NCBI RefSeq assembly: GCF_009728935.1
Contig: NZ_CP034235.1
Span: 4,812,001 to 4,876,000 of the forward strand
Direction: 5' to 3'
DNA length: 64,000 bases
Origin: Paenibacillus psychroresistens
GTDB taxonomy: Bacteria; Bacillota; Bacilli; Paenibacillales; NBRC-103111
The notes under the pieces were generated by a model, which saw nothing but the letters and a program-made list of their open reading frames with translations, was not told the DNA's origin and did not search any database. Positions 25,269 to 34,553 of the stretch are shown one piece after another. Each line of letters begins with the position of its first letter. The stretch's first letter is position 1. The position numbers were made by a program, and so were the translations under genes.

Positions 25269-26975
25269 TTATATTTGCTCTGGCGCTTCCAGTCCAATCA
25301 GCTTTAAACCATTTCGTAAAGTAATCTTGACTGCTTGCACTAATACCAATCTTGCAGCACGTATTTCTTCATTCTCAGCTTTAAGTATAGGGCATTCATG
25401 GTAAAAGCGATTGAAGGCTTGAGCTAAATCGACCAGGTAGCGACTGATTACCGAAGGCTCGAGCTTGTTCATCGCTTGCTCAATTCTTTCGACGAAGAAG
25501 TACAATTCCTTTGCCACTCCAACTGCCTCTATGTTACTCAATAACTCAAAATTAACACTATCCGCTATAGGAAGCTCTCCAGCTTTTAGTAAAACGCTGC
25601 AAGCTCTGGCATGGGTATATTGCACATAAGGCCCTGTTTCACCTTCTGTATTAAGCGCCTCTTCCCATGAGAATACTACGTCCTTCAACCTATTTGTGCT
25701 GAGATCATTAAAAATAATAGCTCCAACTCCAACCTGCCTTGCCACTTCATCTTTATTAGGTATAACCGAATGTTTATTGTCCATAATTTCGCGAATTTTA
25801 TCAACAGACTGACGCAGCAAATCTTCAAGCATAATTACATTTCCTTTACGTGTTGCCAGCTTAGCGCCTTCAAGGCTCACTTGGCCAAAGCCAACATGGA
25901 CCATATCCTCAGCCCAGCTATATCCCATCAATTCAACAATTTTAAAAATCTGCTGAAAATGCAAGTTTTGCGGAGAACCGACCACATAGATCGATTTGGC
26001 AAAATCATATTCCTTTTTCCGATATAACGCAGCAGCCACATCACGTGTGTGATACAACGTACTACCATCTTTTTTCATCATCAAAGCCGGCGGCATATTG
26101 TAATCGTCCAACCGAATCAATGTAGCGCCTTCGTCTTGCTCAAGCATATTTTTATCGTTAAGCTCTTGGATAACTTCAGCCATTTTATCATTATAAAAGC
26201 TTTCTCCAGCAAATGAATCAAATTTCACGCCTAACAATTCATAAATCTTGTTGTACTCCTGCAAGCTAATATCAACAAACCACTTCCAAAGTCGATTTGC
26301 CTCTGCATCGCCTTGCTCTAGCTTAACAAACCAAGCACGCGCTTCGTCATCTAGCTCTGGTTTTTCCTCAGCTTCCTCATGAAACTTCACATAAAGCCGT
26401 TGTAGTTCTGTCACTCCGTCTTCCTTAATTATGGCTTCTTCTCCCCAGAGACGATAAGCCACCATTAATTTACCGAATTGTGTGCCCCAATCTCCTAAGT
26501 GATTGACACCTATAACCTTGTAGCCCAAAAACGAGTATATTTGATATAAGGCATTTCCAATCATTGTTGAACGCAAATGCCCAATATGAAAATGCTTAGC
26601 GATATTAGGTGATGAATAATCAATAACAATTTTCCTACCTTGCCCGAGATTCTGCGAGCCGTATTGTTCTTGTGCGGATAAAACCTCAGTTAGTACATTT
26701 TTAGCAAAAACGGCTGGCTGGAGGAAGATATTTAAATATCCTGCTGTAGCTTCAATCCGCTCGACAGCTTCATGAGTTGGGATGCTGCGCTGCAACTCCT
26801 CCGCTATCACCAATGGCGCTTTACGCAAGGTTTTACTTAGCCTGAAGCAAGGCATAGAAAGATCGCCCATCTGTGGATTCGGCGGATACTCGAGCAGCTC
26901 CAGTACATCGGCTGTTTCCATTCCTTCTAATTGAGAGGCAATTAATGAAGCTACTGTATGTTTATAATTCTCCAT
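25269..26975 (-). CDS. argS: Arginyl-tRNA synthetase
   Basis: 568 residues, class I. The HIGH motif is FHIGHLRST (about 133-141); at the KMSKS position there is ATRKGN, the accepted variant of many ArgRS enzymes. The N-terminal tRNA-binding domain (1-110) and the DALR anticodon domain at the end (FNRFYHECPIL, LVLVQAVKITLRNGLKLIGL) are complete. The ribosome site (AAAGGG) is weak. A promoter about 100 bases upstream and a hairpin between it and the gene suggest leader control. Confidence 0.95.
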   Translation of the reverse strand: MENYKHTVASLIASQLEGMETADVLELLEYPPNPQMGDLSMPCFRLSKTLRKAPLVIAEELQRSIPTHEAVERIEATAGYLNIFLQPAVFAKNVLTEVLSAQEQYGSQNLGQGRKIVIDYSSPNIAKHFHIGHLRSTMIGNALYQIYSFLGYKVIGVNHLGDWGTQFGKLMVAYRLWGEEAIIKEDGVTELQRLYVKFHEEAEEKPELDDEARAWFVKLEQGDAEANRLWKWFVDISLQEYNKIYELLGVKFDSFAGESFYNDKMAEVIQELNDKNMLEQDEGATLIRLDDYNMPPALMMKKDGSTLYHTRDVAAALYRKKEYDFAKSIYVVGSPQNLHFQQIFKIVELMGYSWAEDMVHVGFGQVSLEGAKLATRKGNVIMLEDLLRQSVDKIREIMDNKHSVIPNKDEVARQVGVGAIIFNDLSTNRLKDVVFSWEEALNTEGETGPYVQYTHARACSVLLKAGELPIADSVNFELLSNIEAVGVAKELYFFVERIEQAMNKLEPSVISRYLVDLAQAFNRFYHECPILKAENEEIRAARLVLVQAVKITLRNGLKLIGLEAPEQI

Positions 26976-27026
26976 ATGTATGTATCGACCCTTTCCCGTT
27001 GTAAATCTGCTTATTTATACAATAAA

Positions 27027-27044
27027 GCACCCCAATCGGGGTGC
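27027..27044 (-). terminator. Hairpin in the argS leader / after hisD
   Basis: GCACCCC and GGGGTGC pair perfectly around a 4-base loop; on the minus strand TTTATTGT follows. It lies downstream of the predicted argS promoter, so it could end hisD transcripts and also attenuate argS. No T-box sequence was seen. Confidence 0.6.
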
Positions 27045-27073
27045 ACGCTCGAATGTGTTGTGGTGCTTGCCAA

Positions 27074-27103
27074 ATAATATCATTGAGCAAGGGATGTTGT
27101 CAA
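27074..27103 (-). promoter_or_regulatory. Predicted argS promoter
   Basis: TTGACA (27098-27103), 18 bases, TATTAT (27074-27079) on the minus strand. The transcript would start near 27067 and have a leader of about 92 bases. Confidence 0.65.
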
Positions 27104-27147
27104 TGTAGCAACAATCTTGTCAAGTTTTCATCCTCTTATTTTACACA

Positions 27148-28425
27148 TTACTTATTCCCGTAACGGCGAACACGCAAGAGCGCTTGCTCTTTATGCCCTG
27201 CAAAATTTTCAATCTCACATAGCCTTGCTACATATTCTCCAACCAAAGCGCTTGCTTCAGGGGTACATTCCTGATAGGTACAGGTTTTGAGAAATTTACC
27301 TACCCAAAGTCCGCCTGTATAACGTGCTGCTCCTTTTGTCGGCAATGTGTGATTGGTGCCAATCGCTTTATCACCATAAGCTACATTTGTTTCTGGTCCA
27401 AGAAACAAGGCGCCATAGTTGGTTAAATGCTCCAGAAAATATCTCGGATTTTCAGTAAGAACCTCAACATGTTCATAGGCTAGCTTATCAGCTTCAATAA
27501 CTGCTTCTTCAATGCTTTCAACGAGAATAATCATTCCATTATCTCGCCAAGCAACACTTGCAATATCTGCAGTCGATAGCGTTAGCAGCTGTCTTTGGAT
27601 TTCGTCGATTGTTTCATAGGCGAGCTTTTCCGAAGTAGTAATTAATACACCGGGTGACGTTGGCCCATGCTCGGACTGACCGAGAATATCACACGCGACC
27701 ATTTCTGCATCTGCCGTATGATCTGCAATAATCAGCACCTCAGTTGGACCTGCGAATAAATCAATCCCGACCTTACCATATAATTGACGTTTGGCTTCAG
27801 CAACGAACGCATTTCCCGGGCCTACTAGCATGTCGACAGATTTAATGGTTTCAGTACCAAGCGCCATGGCGACCATGGCTTGCACACCTCCAAGAATATA
27901 AATTTCATCTGCACCTGCAAAGACCATTGCGCAAACCGTGGCATCAGGAATGACTCCATTCATGGGAGGAGTGCAAGCAATCACCCGTTTCACACCGGCA
28001 ACCTTGGCTGTAAGAATACTCATATGTGCAGATGCGACCATAGGATAACGCCCTCCGGGAATATAGCAGCCTACACTATTAACCGGAATATTGCGATGTC
28101 CGAGAATAACACCTGGAAGCGTCTCTACTTCAAGATCAAGAATGGTTGCTCTTTGCTTTTCGGCAAAGTTACGCACCTGGGTTTGTGCGAAGCGTATATC
28201 TGTCTTCACTTGTTCTGGTACTCGAGCGACGATTTCATCCAACTGCTCTGGGCTTAACCTGAATTGTTCGGGAGACCAGTGATCAAATTTCTCAGACAGC
28301 TCTCGAACCGACTTATCCCCGTGTTTCCCCACATTTTCTATAATTCCGCGTACTGTTTCATTTACATTCTGGTCATACTCAAGAAGCTCTGATTGACTTT
28401 TTCCTGCTTTTATCCATTTCGTCAT
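27148..28425 (-). CDS. hisD: Histidinol dehydrogenase family protein
   Basis: 425 residues with the HisD architecture: two NAD-binding Rossmann-like lobes, VGCYIPGGRYPMVASAHM, VGPGNAFVAEAKRQLYGKVGIDLFAGPTE, the metal-ligand region LGQSEHGPTSPG and NHTLPTKGAARYTGG. It is not in a histidine operon: it stands alone downstream of a LacI-family gene, and both have the same 18-20 bp operator. Family relatives with such contexts oxidise other alcohols, for example dihydroxypropanesulfonate (HpsN), so a catabolic role is as likely as histidine synthesis. GGAGG lies 9 bases before the ATG. Confidence 0.85.
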   Translation of the reverse strand: MTKWIKAGKSQSELLEYDQNVNETVRGIIENVGKHGDKSVRELSEKFDHWSPEQFRLSPEQLDEIVARVPEQVKTDIRFAQTQVRNFAEKQRATILDLEVETLPGVILGHRNIPVNSVGCYIPGGRYPMVASAHMSILTAKVAGVKRVIACTPPMNGVIPDATVCAMVFAGADEIYILGGVQAMVAMALGTETIKSVDMLVGPGNAFVAEAKRQLYGKVGIDLFAGPTEVLIIADHTADAEMVACDILGQSEHGPTSPGVLITTSEKLAYETIDEIQRQLLTLSTADIASVAWRDNGMIILVESIEEAVIEADKLAYEHVEVLTENPRYFLEHLTNYGALFLGPETNVAYGDKAIGTNHTLPTKGAARYTGGLWVGKFLKTCTYQECTPEASALVGEYVARLCEIENFAGHKEQALLRVRRYGNK

Positions 28426-28451
28426 TAGGGTCTACCTCCAAGAAAATTCTT

Positions 28452-28471
28452 TTTTGAATACGTATTCAAAA
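28452..28471. promoter_or_regulatory. LacI-type operator in front of hisD
   Basis: TTTTGAATACGTATTCAAAA is a perfect 20-bp palindrome centred on CG, the classic form of LacI-family sites. It lies 27 bases upstream of the hisD start and recurs at 29555-29572. Confidence 0.85.
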
Positions 28472-28531
28472 TTTGCTTCTGAGAATGCCAGTTCAGAAGA
28501 GCTTAAGAATATTAACCGCCGCTACTCTTCC

Positions 28532-29539
28532 TTACTTAACTAAATGCGCAGTTGTTTTCCTGATAACTAGCTCCGGCTTTAGAATAATCTGCCGTAATGG
28601 CTCTTGAGCGCTGCTTTCTTCAATCATCTCAATTAGATTCAATGCTGCAATCTCTCCCATAGCAAGCTTTTGATGACCTACAGTCGTAAGCTGAAAAGCT
28701 TGATGTGAAGCCATACGTGTATCATCAATTCCGGCAATACTGATGTCTTCTGGTATACGCAGCCCCATAGACATCACAATATCTATACAAATTAACGCCA
28801 TAGCATCTGTAGCACAAATAATCGCAGTTGGAGGCTCAGCCCTATGAATCAACTTAGGTATCAATTGATCTATCTCATCGTTGGAAGTATTAATAAAATG
28901 TATCAGCTCTGGTATCTGCTTAATCTTGGACTGTTGCATAGTTTCTTCAAAGCCTAGCTTGCGTTCGTTAAATGTCGATACATCTGTTTTCCCAGAAATA
29001 TAAGCAATTCTTTGGTGTCCCAAATCCAACAAATGCTGAGTAAGCAAACTAGCCGCCATTACATTGTCGAGTACAACAAAATTGCTTTCATTGCGAGGCC
29101 TTCTGTTAAAAAAGACACAAGGGATCTGTGAATTAACTAATTTCTTCAGATTAGGGTCATCAAGTCTGATCAGCGATAACAGGATACCATCCACCTTATG
29201 CCCCATAATCGAATCCCAATAATCTGTAATTTCATCCTCATTCTCATCCTCAAAATATACAATGGTCTTATACCCTTTTTGCTTAGCAATATGAATAATC
29301 GAGTCCGTTGTTTCGGCAAAAAATCCATTCTTAAGCGTACCGGATATTAGCGCAATCGTTCTTGTCGAATTGGTAACCAGGCTGCGGGCAATCAAATTCG
29401 GATAATAACCCAATTCTTCCATTGCTTGCAGGACCTTATTCCGTTTCTCCGGTTTAACACTCTCTGGATTATTAAGTACACGTGAAACGGTAGGCTGTGA
29501 AACACCAGCCCTCTTGGCTACATCTTTGGATGAGATCAT
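28532..29539 (-). CDS. LacI-family transcriptional regulator
   Basis: 335 residues from the ATG at 29539 (GAGG 8 bases upstream; the GTG three codons earlier overlaps that site). The first 60 residues are the LacI helix-turn-helix and hinge (SSKDVAKRAGVSQPTVSRVLNN, LGYYPNLIARSL), followed by a periplasmic-binding-protein-like sensor domain. It is likely a sugar- or polyol-responsive repressor. Perfect palindromes lie right before its own start and before the adjacent hisD gene, so it should control both. Confidence 0.92.
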   Translation of the reverse strand: MISSKDVAKRAGVSQPTVSRVLNNPESVKPEKRNKVLQAMEELGYYPNLIARSLVTNSTRTIALISGTLKNGFFAETTDSIIHIAKQKGYKTIVYFEDENEDEITDYWDSIMGHKVDGILLSLIRLDDPNLKKLVNSQIPCVFFNRRPRNESNFVVLDNVMAASLLTQHLLDLGHQRIAYISGKTDVSTFNERKLGFEETMQQSKIKQIPELIHFINTSNDEIDQLIPKLIHRAEPPTAIICATDAMALICIDIVMSMGLRIPEDISIAGIDDTRMASHQAFQLTTVGHQKLAMGEIAALNLIEMIEESSAQEPLRQIILKPELVIRKTTAHLVK

Positions 29540-29554
29540 CCTTGACACCTCAAC

Positions 29555-29572
29555 TTTGAATACGTATTCAAA
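29555..29572. promoter_or_regulatory. LacI-type operator before the lacI-family gene
   Basis: TTTGAATACGTATTCAAA, an 18-bp perfect palindrome identical in its core to the site before hisD, only 15 bases upstream of the regulator's start: autoregulation. Confidence 0.85.
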
Positions 29573-29621
29573 TTATAATTTAATTTTATAACAAATGGAT
29601 CTTTTTTGTCAATCTCTTATT

Positions 29622-29650
29622 TATAAAAAGAACTCTTCCTAGGAAGAGTT
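29622..29650 (-). terminator. Terminator of tRNA-Leu
   Basis: The 20-base palindrome AACTCTTCCTAGGAAGAGTT (29631-29650) followed on the minus strand by CTTTTTATA. Confidence 0.85.
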
Positions 29651-29663
29651 GGGCTTGAGAGTT

Positions 29664-29750
29664 TGGTGCGGTCAAGAGGACTCGAACCTCCACGGGGGTA
29701 AGCCCACACGGACCTGAACCGTGCGCGTCTGCCAATTCCGCCATGACCGC
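29664..29750 (-). tRNA. tRNA-Leu (anticodon CAG)
   Basis: 87 bases including an encoded CCA. The acceptor GCGGTCA pairs with TGACCGC, the D-arm has GAATTGGCAGACGCG, the anticodon loop TTCAGGT sits in a CACGG/CCGTG stem, there is a long class II variable arm, and the T-arm has GGTTCGAGTCC. The long variable arm and CAG anticodon identify leucine. Confidence 0.97.
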
Positions 29751-29911
29751 TTGTGAGACTAAAATGTGCAAATAACGTTTCAAAACTTTTAATAAATTCA
29801 TCCGTGTATTCGAAGATATAATAACATGAAGGGTGTTCAAACGCAAGATTTAGAGGCTATTATCCGCCATATCGAGTATTAATTTGATATCGCATTAGTC
29901 TAAACATTCGC

Positions 29912-29946
29912 AAAAAAAATCAGCCCACGAATAAATCGCGAACTGA
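29912..29946 (-). terminator. Terminator of the 46-residue peptide gene
   Basis: TCAG and CTGA enclose a partly G-U paired stem on the minus strand, followed by eight T bases. Confidence 0.65.
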
Positions 29947-29962
29947 CATTTTCTCTCAAAAG

Positions 29963-30103
29963 TTAAATCGAAGGACGGTTAGGCGCATGCAGCTTTTTAT
30001 CCGTTGGGTCGATGATATTAGCTTTGCTTTTCTGCGCATCATCGCTTTTATTTTTCATGCTTTGGTTCTTTTGTTCCATTGAATCATTCTTATTATTCTT
30101 CAA
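29963..30103 (-). CDS. Small hydrophilic protein, 46 residues
   Basis: A frame from TTG (30103) to TAA (29965) with an ideal AAGGAGG site 8 bases upstream and a terminator just after. The product is rich in Lys, Asn, Asp and Gln, has no hydrophobic part and ends in DPTDKKLHAPNRPSI. The composition recalls small spore or stress peptides of Bacilli, but I do not recognise a family. It follows the LtaS-like gene by 82 bases on the same strand and may share its transcript. Confidence 0.7.
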   Translation of the reverse strand: MKNNKNDSMEQKNQSMKNKSDDAQKSKANIIDPTDKKLHAPNRPSI

Positions 30104-30185
30104 CTAAATGGCCTCCTTAAATATCATTGGGACTACAGCCTTAGTTTCTCCGAAATCTTCCTTGGTATTCGCTGTAAAATTATCC

Positions 30186-32339
30186 TTATCCCTTTGCGAC
30201 TTTTAGCTTAAATGGCTCAGAATCAGCTACGACTATACCTTGCGAATCCAAAACTTTAACCACAAAAGTAATTTCACCAGGCTTATCTATGAGCTTTTGT
30301 GGAATGTATACCTTCAATTTACCGTCGCCCTGCAGCCGAGTATCCAATGGCTTTCCATTGGCATAAACTTCACACTTCTCAACAAAATTGCGGCCTGATA
30401 TTGTTATAATTGATTCATCGCCCACGGTTTGAAATGCCACTCCAGCTGTAACTTGCTTAGGATCCAATGAATCTATAACCATTTTGTCATAGCCTAATTT
30501 AAAGGTAGGATTGACGATTGGCTGTGGGTAGTCTTTCAAAACATATTGTTTCCCAAACATCATGTCATATTGAAAAAGCTTATAAGGATTAAGCTCATTC
30601 TGCTCGATATGAAAGCCTTCATAATAGAAGGAAGGTGGAATAATCGGAATCTTTTGCGAGAAATTATAGAGATAATCCGTATATGCCGTGCCTTCCTTTT
30701 CCGCCAGATTCAATACATAGGAGCCAAGAAATGCAGGACTAATATCCAGCTCATCCTTATGCTTTGGGAGATAATTGTTCCAAACAACCAGGGGCACATC
30801 GAATTCCTTTCTTAAACGCCCCGTATCATTCGGCTTAAAATAACCTGTTTCCGTATACACCCCATAATTCGAACCCAAAACAGGCTTATGATCACCAAAG
30901 AATACGAGAATGGTAGGCTCTTTCTTCACCGTATAATACTCAACCAACGTTTTAAGCATGAGATCCGCATCGACTACTCCTGTCGTATAGGACGTCAGCA
31001 TACCTAATCCCTTCTTACTTATATCACCTGTCACTTTAATCGGGTTTGTATAAAATTTATCCGCATCATAGGGCTGATGGTTTTCCATCGTGTTGGCAAA
31101 AATGAAGTCAGGGCCTGCTGACTTTTCGGTTTGGGCGATAATATTCTTCGTTACCTCTACATCGGCTATTTCATGCCCTTTAAAATGTTGTTCAAAAAAC
31201 TCAAGGCTAATATAGTGGGAAAATCCAAAGTTCTTATACACATTCTTACTATTGTAAAACCAATTAAAAAAAGGGCTAATTGCAGTAGCTTCATAACCCT
31301 GCCTTGTTAGAATACTTGCTAAGGAATCAATGCCATGATTAGCATATTGGATATAAGGTGTGGAGCCAGGTGGTGTAAACCTCATTGAATTTCCTGTAAG
31401 CACCTCAAACTCAACATTGGCTGTTCCACCACCAAATTGGGGTGAAAGCATTAAGCCACTTGAGTAATTTTTCATCAGATCACGCATAAAAGGCATAGGG
31501 TCTTTTTCAAACTTCACTTTGGGCAACAGAGTTGGATCGAATAATGATTCACTTAGAATAACAATAATATTAGGTTTAACCGTTTGATCAATATTCGTTC
31601 TGCGTGGAACACTTTGAATAAGCTCTTTCATATGTGCTTCCGTATAATCCACAGGTTTGGGTACAAAAGCTAGCTTAAGATTCAAAGTAGTCGCAACCAG
31701 AAAACCATTTAATCTATAATTCTGTCCTTGATCCCAGGTGACATTAAAAATATGAAAGTTATTTTTCAAATCGAGCGGATTTTCGCCATATACACTGAAT
31801 AATATACAGCAGGAAATCCCCAATAAAATAATTTTTTCTGGCCATTTGATTTTTATATTAAATCGCGGAACCCACCGAATCAGCAGATAGCTAATGGCAA
31901 TAAACCCAAAGCTCCAGCTCAGCAATATCCAGTCCCAAATACCTGTTAAATACGTGGAAATAGCTTCCGTTTCTTTACTCAACAAAACATCCCATGGCAT
32001 CAAGGGGACTCCAAGAAACTTGAGCTTAACACCGGTTACGAAGCCAATTATCGTCATAATCGCTGCTAACGCCAAATAAGCCATCCAGGTCCTACCGCAA
32101 ATACTTATAAACAGCAGGAACAAAGCCAACACAATGATGTAGTTAAGCCGGAAAGGCATCGGCTGCTCCCAGCTCCAAGTAAACATGGCTTCTACACTAT
32201 CCCGAGCTAAATATTCAAAATAAAATAATATAAGTAGAGGTAATAGGAGCAAATGCACTCTGGCAATTAAGAAACCAAATACCTTCAGCAGCTTTGAAAT
32301 GAAAATGGAGGGAAAGAATCGTTTGAGAAAAGGCTGCAT
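30186..32339 (-). CDS. LTA synthase/sulfatase family membrane enzyme
   Basis: 717 residues. Five membrane helices fill the first 180 residues; the extracellular part has the sulfatase/alkaline-phosphatase fold with NIIVILSESLFD (metal ligand Glu264), the nucleophile Thr306 in FGGGTANVEFEVLTG and VFFGDHKPVLG. This is the LtaS family that transfers glycerol phosphate from phosphatidylglycerol to surface polymers. Beyond the usual end there is an extra domain of about 85 residues (about 630-717, ITISGRNF, EVYANGKPLD) that looks like an IPT/TIG immunoglobulin-like fold. GGAG lies 7 bases before the ATG. Confidence 0.88.
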   Translation of the reverse strand: MQPFLKRFFPSIFISKLLKVFGFLIARVHLLLLPLLILFYFEYLARDSVEAMFTWSWEQPMPFRLNYIIVLALFLLFISICGRTWMAYLALAAIMTIIGFVTGVKLKFLGVPLMPWDVLLSKETEAISTYLTGIWDWILLSWSFGFIAISYLLIRWVPRFNIKIKWPEKIILLGISCCILFSVYGENPLDLKNNFHIFNVTWDQGQNYRLNGFLVATTLNLKLAFVPKPVDYTEAHMKELIQSVPRRTNIDQTVKPNIIVILSESLFDPTLLPKVKFEKDPMPFMRDLMKNYSSGLMLSPQFGGGTANVEFEVLTGNSMRFTPPGSTPYIQYANHGIDSLASILTRQGYEATAISPFFNWFYNSKNVYKNFGFSHYISLEFFEQHFKGHEIADVEVTKNIIAQTEKSAGPDFIFANTMENHQPYDADKFYTNPIKVTGDISKKGLGMLTSYTTGVVDADLMLKTLVEYYTVKKEPTILVFFGDHKPVLGSNYGVYTETGYFKPNDTGRLRKEFDVPLVVWNNYLPKHKDELDISPAFLGSYVLNLAEKEGTAYTDYLYNFSQKIPIIPPSFYYEGFHIEQNELNPYKLFQYDMMFGKQYVLKDYPQPIVNPTFKLGYDKMVIDSLDPKQVTAGVAFQTVGDESIITISGRNFVEKCEVYANGKPLDTRLQGDGKLKVYIPQKLIDKPGEITFVVKVLDSQGIVVADSEPFKLKVAKG

Positions 32340-32418
32340 GTTAACTCTCCTGTTATATGTAAATAAATTGTAAAATGTCGTTGCCTTAGTATATCATGTT
32401 TAGTTTAAAGTAGGTATA

Positions 32419-32459
32419 AAAGCCTCCATCCATAATGCAGCTCATGGAAAGGAGGCTTT
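32419..32459 (-). terminator. Terminator of the glycosidase operon
   Basis: AAAGCCTCC and GGAGGCTTT form the outer stem, with TCCAT/ATGGA inside; T bases follow on the minus strand. It could work in both directions. Confidence 0.75.
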
Positions 32460-32477
32460 ATATAGAAGCGGTTAAGC

Positions 32478-34553
32478 TCATATACCAAATAGAATGATAT
32501 GTGCACTTGTATTTTTGAACTCGGCTTCGATTACTGCTCTGCCTTTTGTATCAAAGCTAATCGAGACACCTTCTGTGTGCCAGAAAGTCGGGTTAGGCTT
32601 ATTCTGAGTAATATAACGATAAATACCCGCAGCAGCAGACAAAAGTACAACTGCACCCTTTCCGGATGTAACAGACAGCTTTTCGTGTACCTCTAAGACA
32701 CCGCCTATGGCTCCCTCTCTCACTGAAGTACTCTCTGTAATATCTTTGCTAACCTCTTTGTAACGAGCTAGAAAACTGCCAATCCATTCTGCTCCCTCAA
32801 TGGAAACTGCAGGAAGATCTCCCCAAATCCCATTCTGACCCAAAATAAGTGATGCCAAAGACATCAATTGGTTATCATGCGGATCATCAGGCAGGTAATG
32901 AGTCAAGAAAAGAACAGATGGAATCCATTTGTCATATCCCAGCGGCATCCTGCAAATCCAACCACGGGCAGGACCAGGATAAAAAAATAGGTTGACGTTA
33001 TCCTTCTCCAAATCAATCGGCACGTTATAATTCTGAAAATAAGGTCCATTATTAACCAAAAAATATTTCCCAGCAGACAGAAAAGCTAGACCGACAGAAC
33101 GATGCCCTTCTGTGATGTCGAAATCGACAATCGCTTCGGGACAAGCCGCACAAAGCTTATCGACAATCCGGACCATAGCTTCTACCTGTTGGAAAGCATA
33201 GCTATCCGCGCGATCTTGCAGTGAATTGGATATTGTGCCATGCTCGTGATTGGGATCATTACAGCCATATTGACCGATACCATCCCATTTAAAATAAGTA
33301 ACACCTACCTCACGAACAAGACGGATTAGCTCATCTGCAAAAGCATCTGCATAACGGCTGACCAGACAAAGTGTTATACTTTCTTCTGTCTCCCAAATAC
33401 TCTGCGGCTGCGACTTCTCACCATTCCATGAGAGGATGCAATCCTGATGATTATTAAGCATACTGCTAGAGATTGAGGCTACCGTCGGGTTAAACCATAA
33501 ACCGAGCTTCATCCCATACTCGTCAAGCTTTAATTTCACCTGCTTCAGCCCATCGGGAAACCTTTTGCGACTAACCTGCCAGTCCCCGGTTTTCTCATAC
33601 CAGCCCGTATCAATGACAAAGACATCAATCCCCATAATATGAGCTGCATCAATCTCCTTGAGCATTCGCTCGAGATTCATGTCCTCGAGATATTTTTTGT
33701 CGTACCAATTGCGATTTCGTTCCTGATAATTCCATGTGTTGTAGAAAATATAAGGCTTGCGGCTCTCCGTATTCAGAGTGAAATGATTAAGGATAAAATT
33801 GCGGTAGGCAACTGAAAGCTCCTCTTCACTTCCAGACATGTATGCAGCTTGTAACCAGACTGTACGAAAGGGAATATCTGAGCTTAAAGGAAAACCATCA
33901 TAATAATTTCCTTTAACAGCTGCAATAGCAACCTTTCGGTCTGGTGTCAGGAGAAAATCAATAAAAGCATCCGGTATTTGTGAACCATGCTCGTAAGAGA
34001 ATAAAACTTGGTGGGTATCATTACCTGCTGTCAGCATCGGTCCCATGACTCGTTCGCTGTTCTCAAAATGCCGTGAGGTAAGCTGACGTTCCGTGAGGCA
34101 AAAGCTATGGGCCAGCTCGATGAACTCGGAAAACCGAATTTCATTAGCACGTGATAATTCGCTCAATGAAAATGCAGCATAACGCAGTCGATCACTGCCG
34201 GTTTCCTTAGTTAAGCGATAATCTCCGTCGGCTCGGAGTTCATAGCAGAAACGTACAACTGGATTTACAGCATCCGGCACTCGGACAATCCAATCTAGCT
34301 GTAAATGCTCTGCACCACTAATTTTACCGCCAAGTCGATATTCTTTAGTCCCGTTATGCAGCTGTTTAGGTGGATTATGCAGATCAATTTCCTTTAAGCT
34401 AACTTGAATTAACTGTCCATTAACTTCAAAAGTCGGTGCTTCTATGTTCCATTCCCACTCATTATCACACCCGGATATACTCCAGAAACGCTGCTCTTCT
34501 CCATAAAACCGAATAGATATTGCTTGATTATCTACCCTCCACTTTGGCTTCAT
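32478..34553 (-). CDS. Glycoside hydrolase, alpha-galactosidase-like (GH36/clan D)
   Basis: 691 residues from the ATG at 34553, which overlaps the stop of the upstream gene as ATGA; the longer frame has no ribosome site. The N-terminal 280 residues are a beta-sandwich, then comes a barrel with DVFVIDTGWYEKTGDWQV, LKLGLWFNPTVAS, the probable nucleophile in YFKWDGIGQYG and the acid/base region VDFDITEGHRS. These match the GH36/GH27/GH31 style of alpha-glycosidases. No signal peptide, so it acts on imported oligosaccharides. It is the last gene of the operon with the GH63-like and GH2 enzymes. Confidence 0.82.
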   Translation of the reverse strand: MKPKWRVDNQAISIRFYGEEQRFWSISGCDNEWEWNIEAPTFEVNGQLIQVSLKEIDLHNPPKQLHNGTKEYRLGGKISGAEHLQLDWIVRVPDAVNPVVRFCYELRADGDYRLTKETGSDRLRYAAFSLSELSRANEIRFSEFIELAHSFCLTERQLTSRHFENSERVMGPMLTAGNDTHQVLFSYEHGSQIPDAFIDFLLTPDRKVAIAAVKGNYYDGFPLSSDIPFRTVWLQAAYMSGSEEELSVAYRNFILNHFTLNTESRKPYIFYNTWNYQERNRNWYDKKYLEDMNLERMLKEIDAAHIMGIDVFVIDTGWYEKTGDWQVSRKRFPDGLKQVKLKLDEYGMKLGLWFNPTVASISSSMLNNHQDCILSWNGEKSQPQSIWETEESITLCLVSRYADAFADELIRLVREVGVTYFKWDGIGQYGCNDPNHEHGTISNSLQDRADSYAFQQVEAMVRIVDKLCAACPEAIVDFDITEGHRSVGLAFLSAGKYFLVNNGPYFQNYNVPIDLEKDNVNLFFYPGPARGWICRMPLGYDKWIPSVLFLTHYLPDDPHDNQLMSLASLILGQNGIWGDLPAVSIEGAEWIGSFLARYKEVSKDITESTSVREGAIGGVLEVHEKLSVTSGKGAVVLLSAAAGIYRYITQNKPNPTFWHTEGVSISFDTKGRAVIEAEFKNTSAHIILFGI

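Noticed and set aside
26976..27147. A possible T-box leader for argS
   Set aside because: No conserved T-box sequence or specifier stem could be found; only a simple hairpin is present.
29753..29764. TGAGACTAAAAT next to the tRNA, matching part of the MarR promoter element
   Set aside because: It is in the wrong orientation for the tRNA promoter, lacks the rest of the element and has no -35; likely chance.
29586..29846. An 86-codon minus-strand frame containing MAELADAHGSGPCGLTPVEVRVLLTA
   Set aside because: This is the well-known translation of a tRNA-Leu gene; the tRNA at 29664-29750 explains it.
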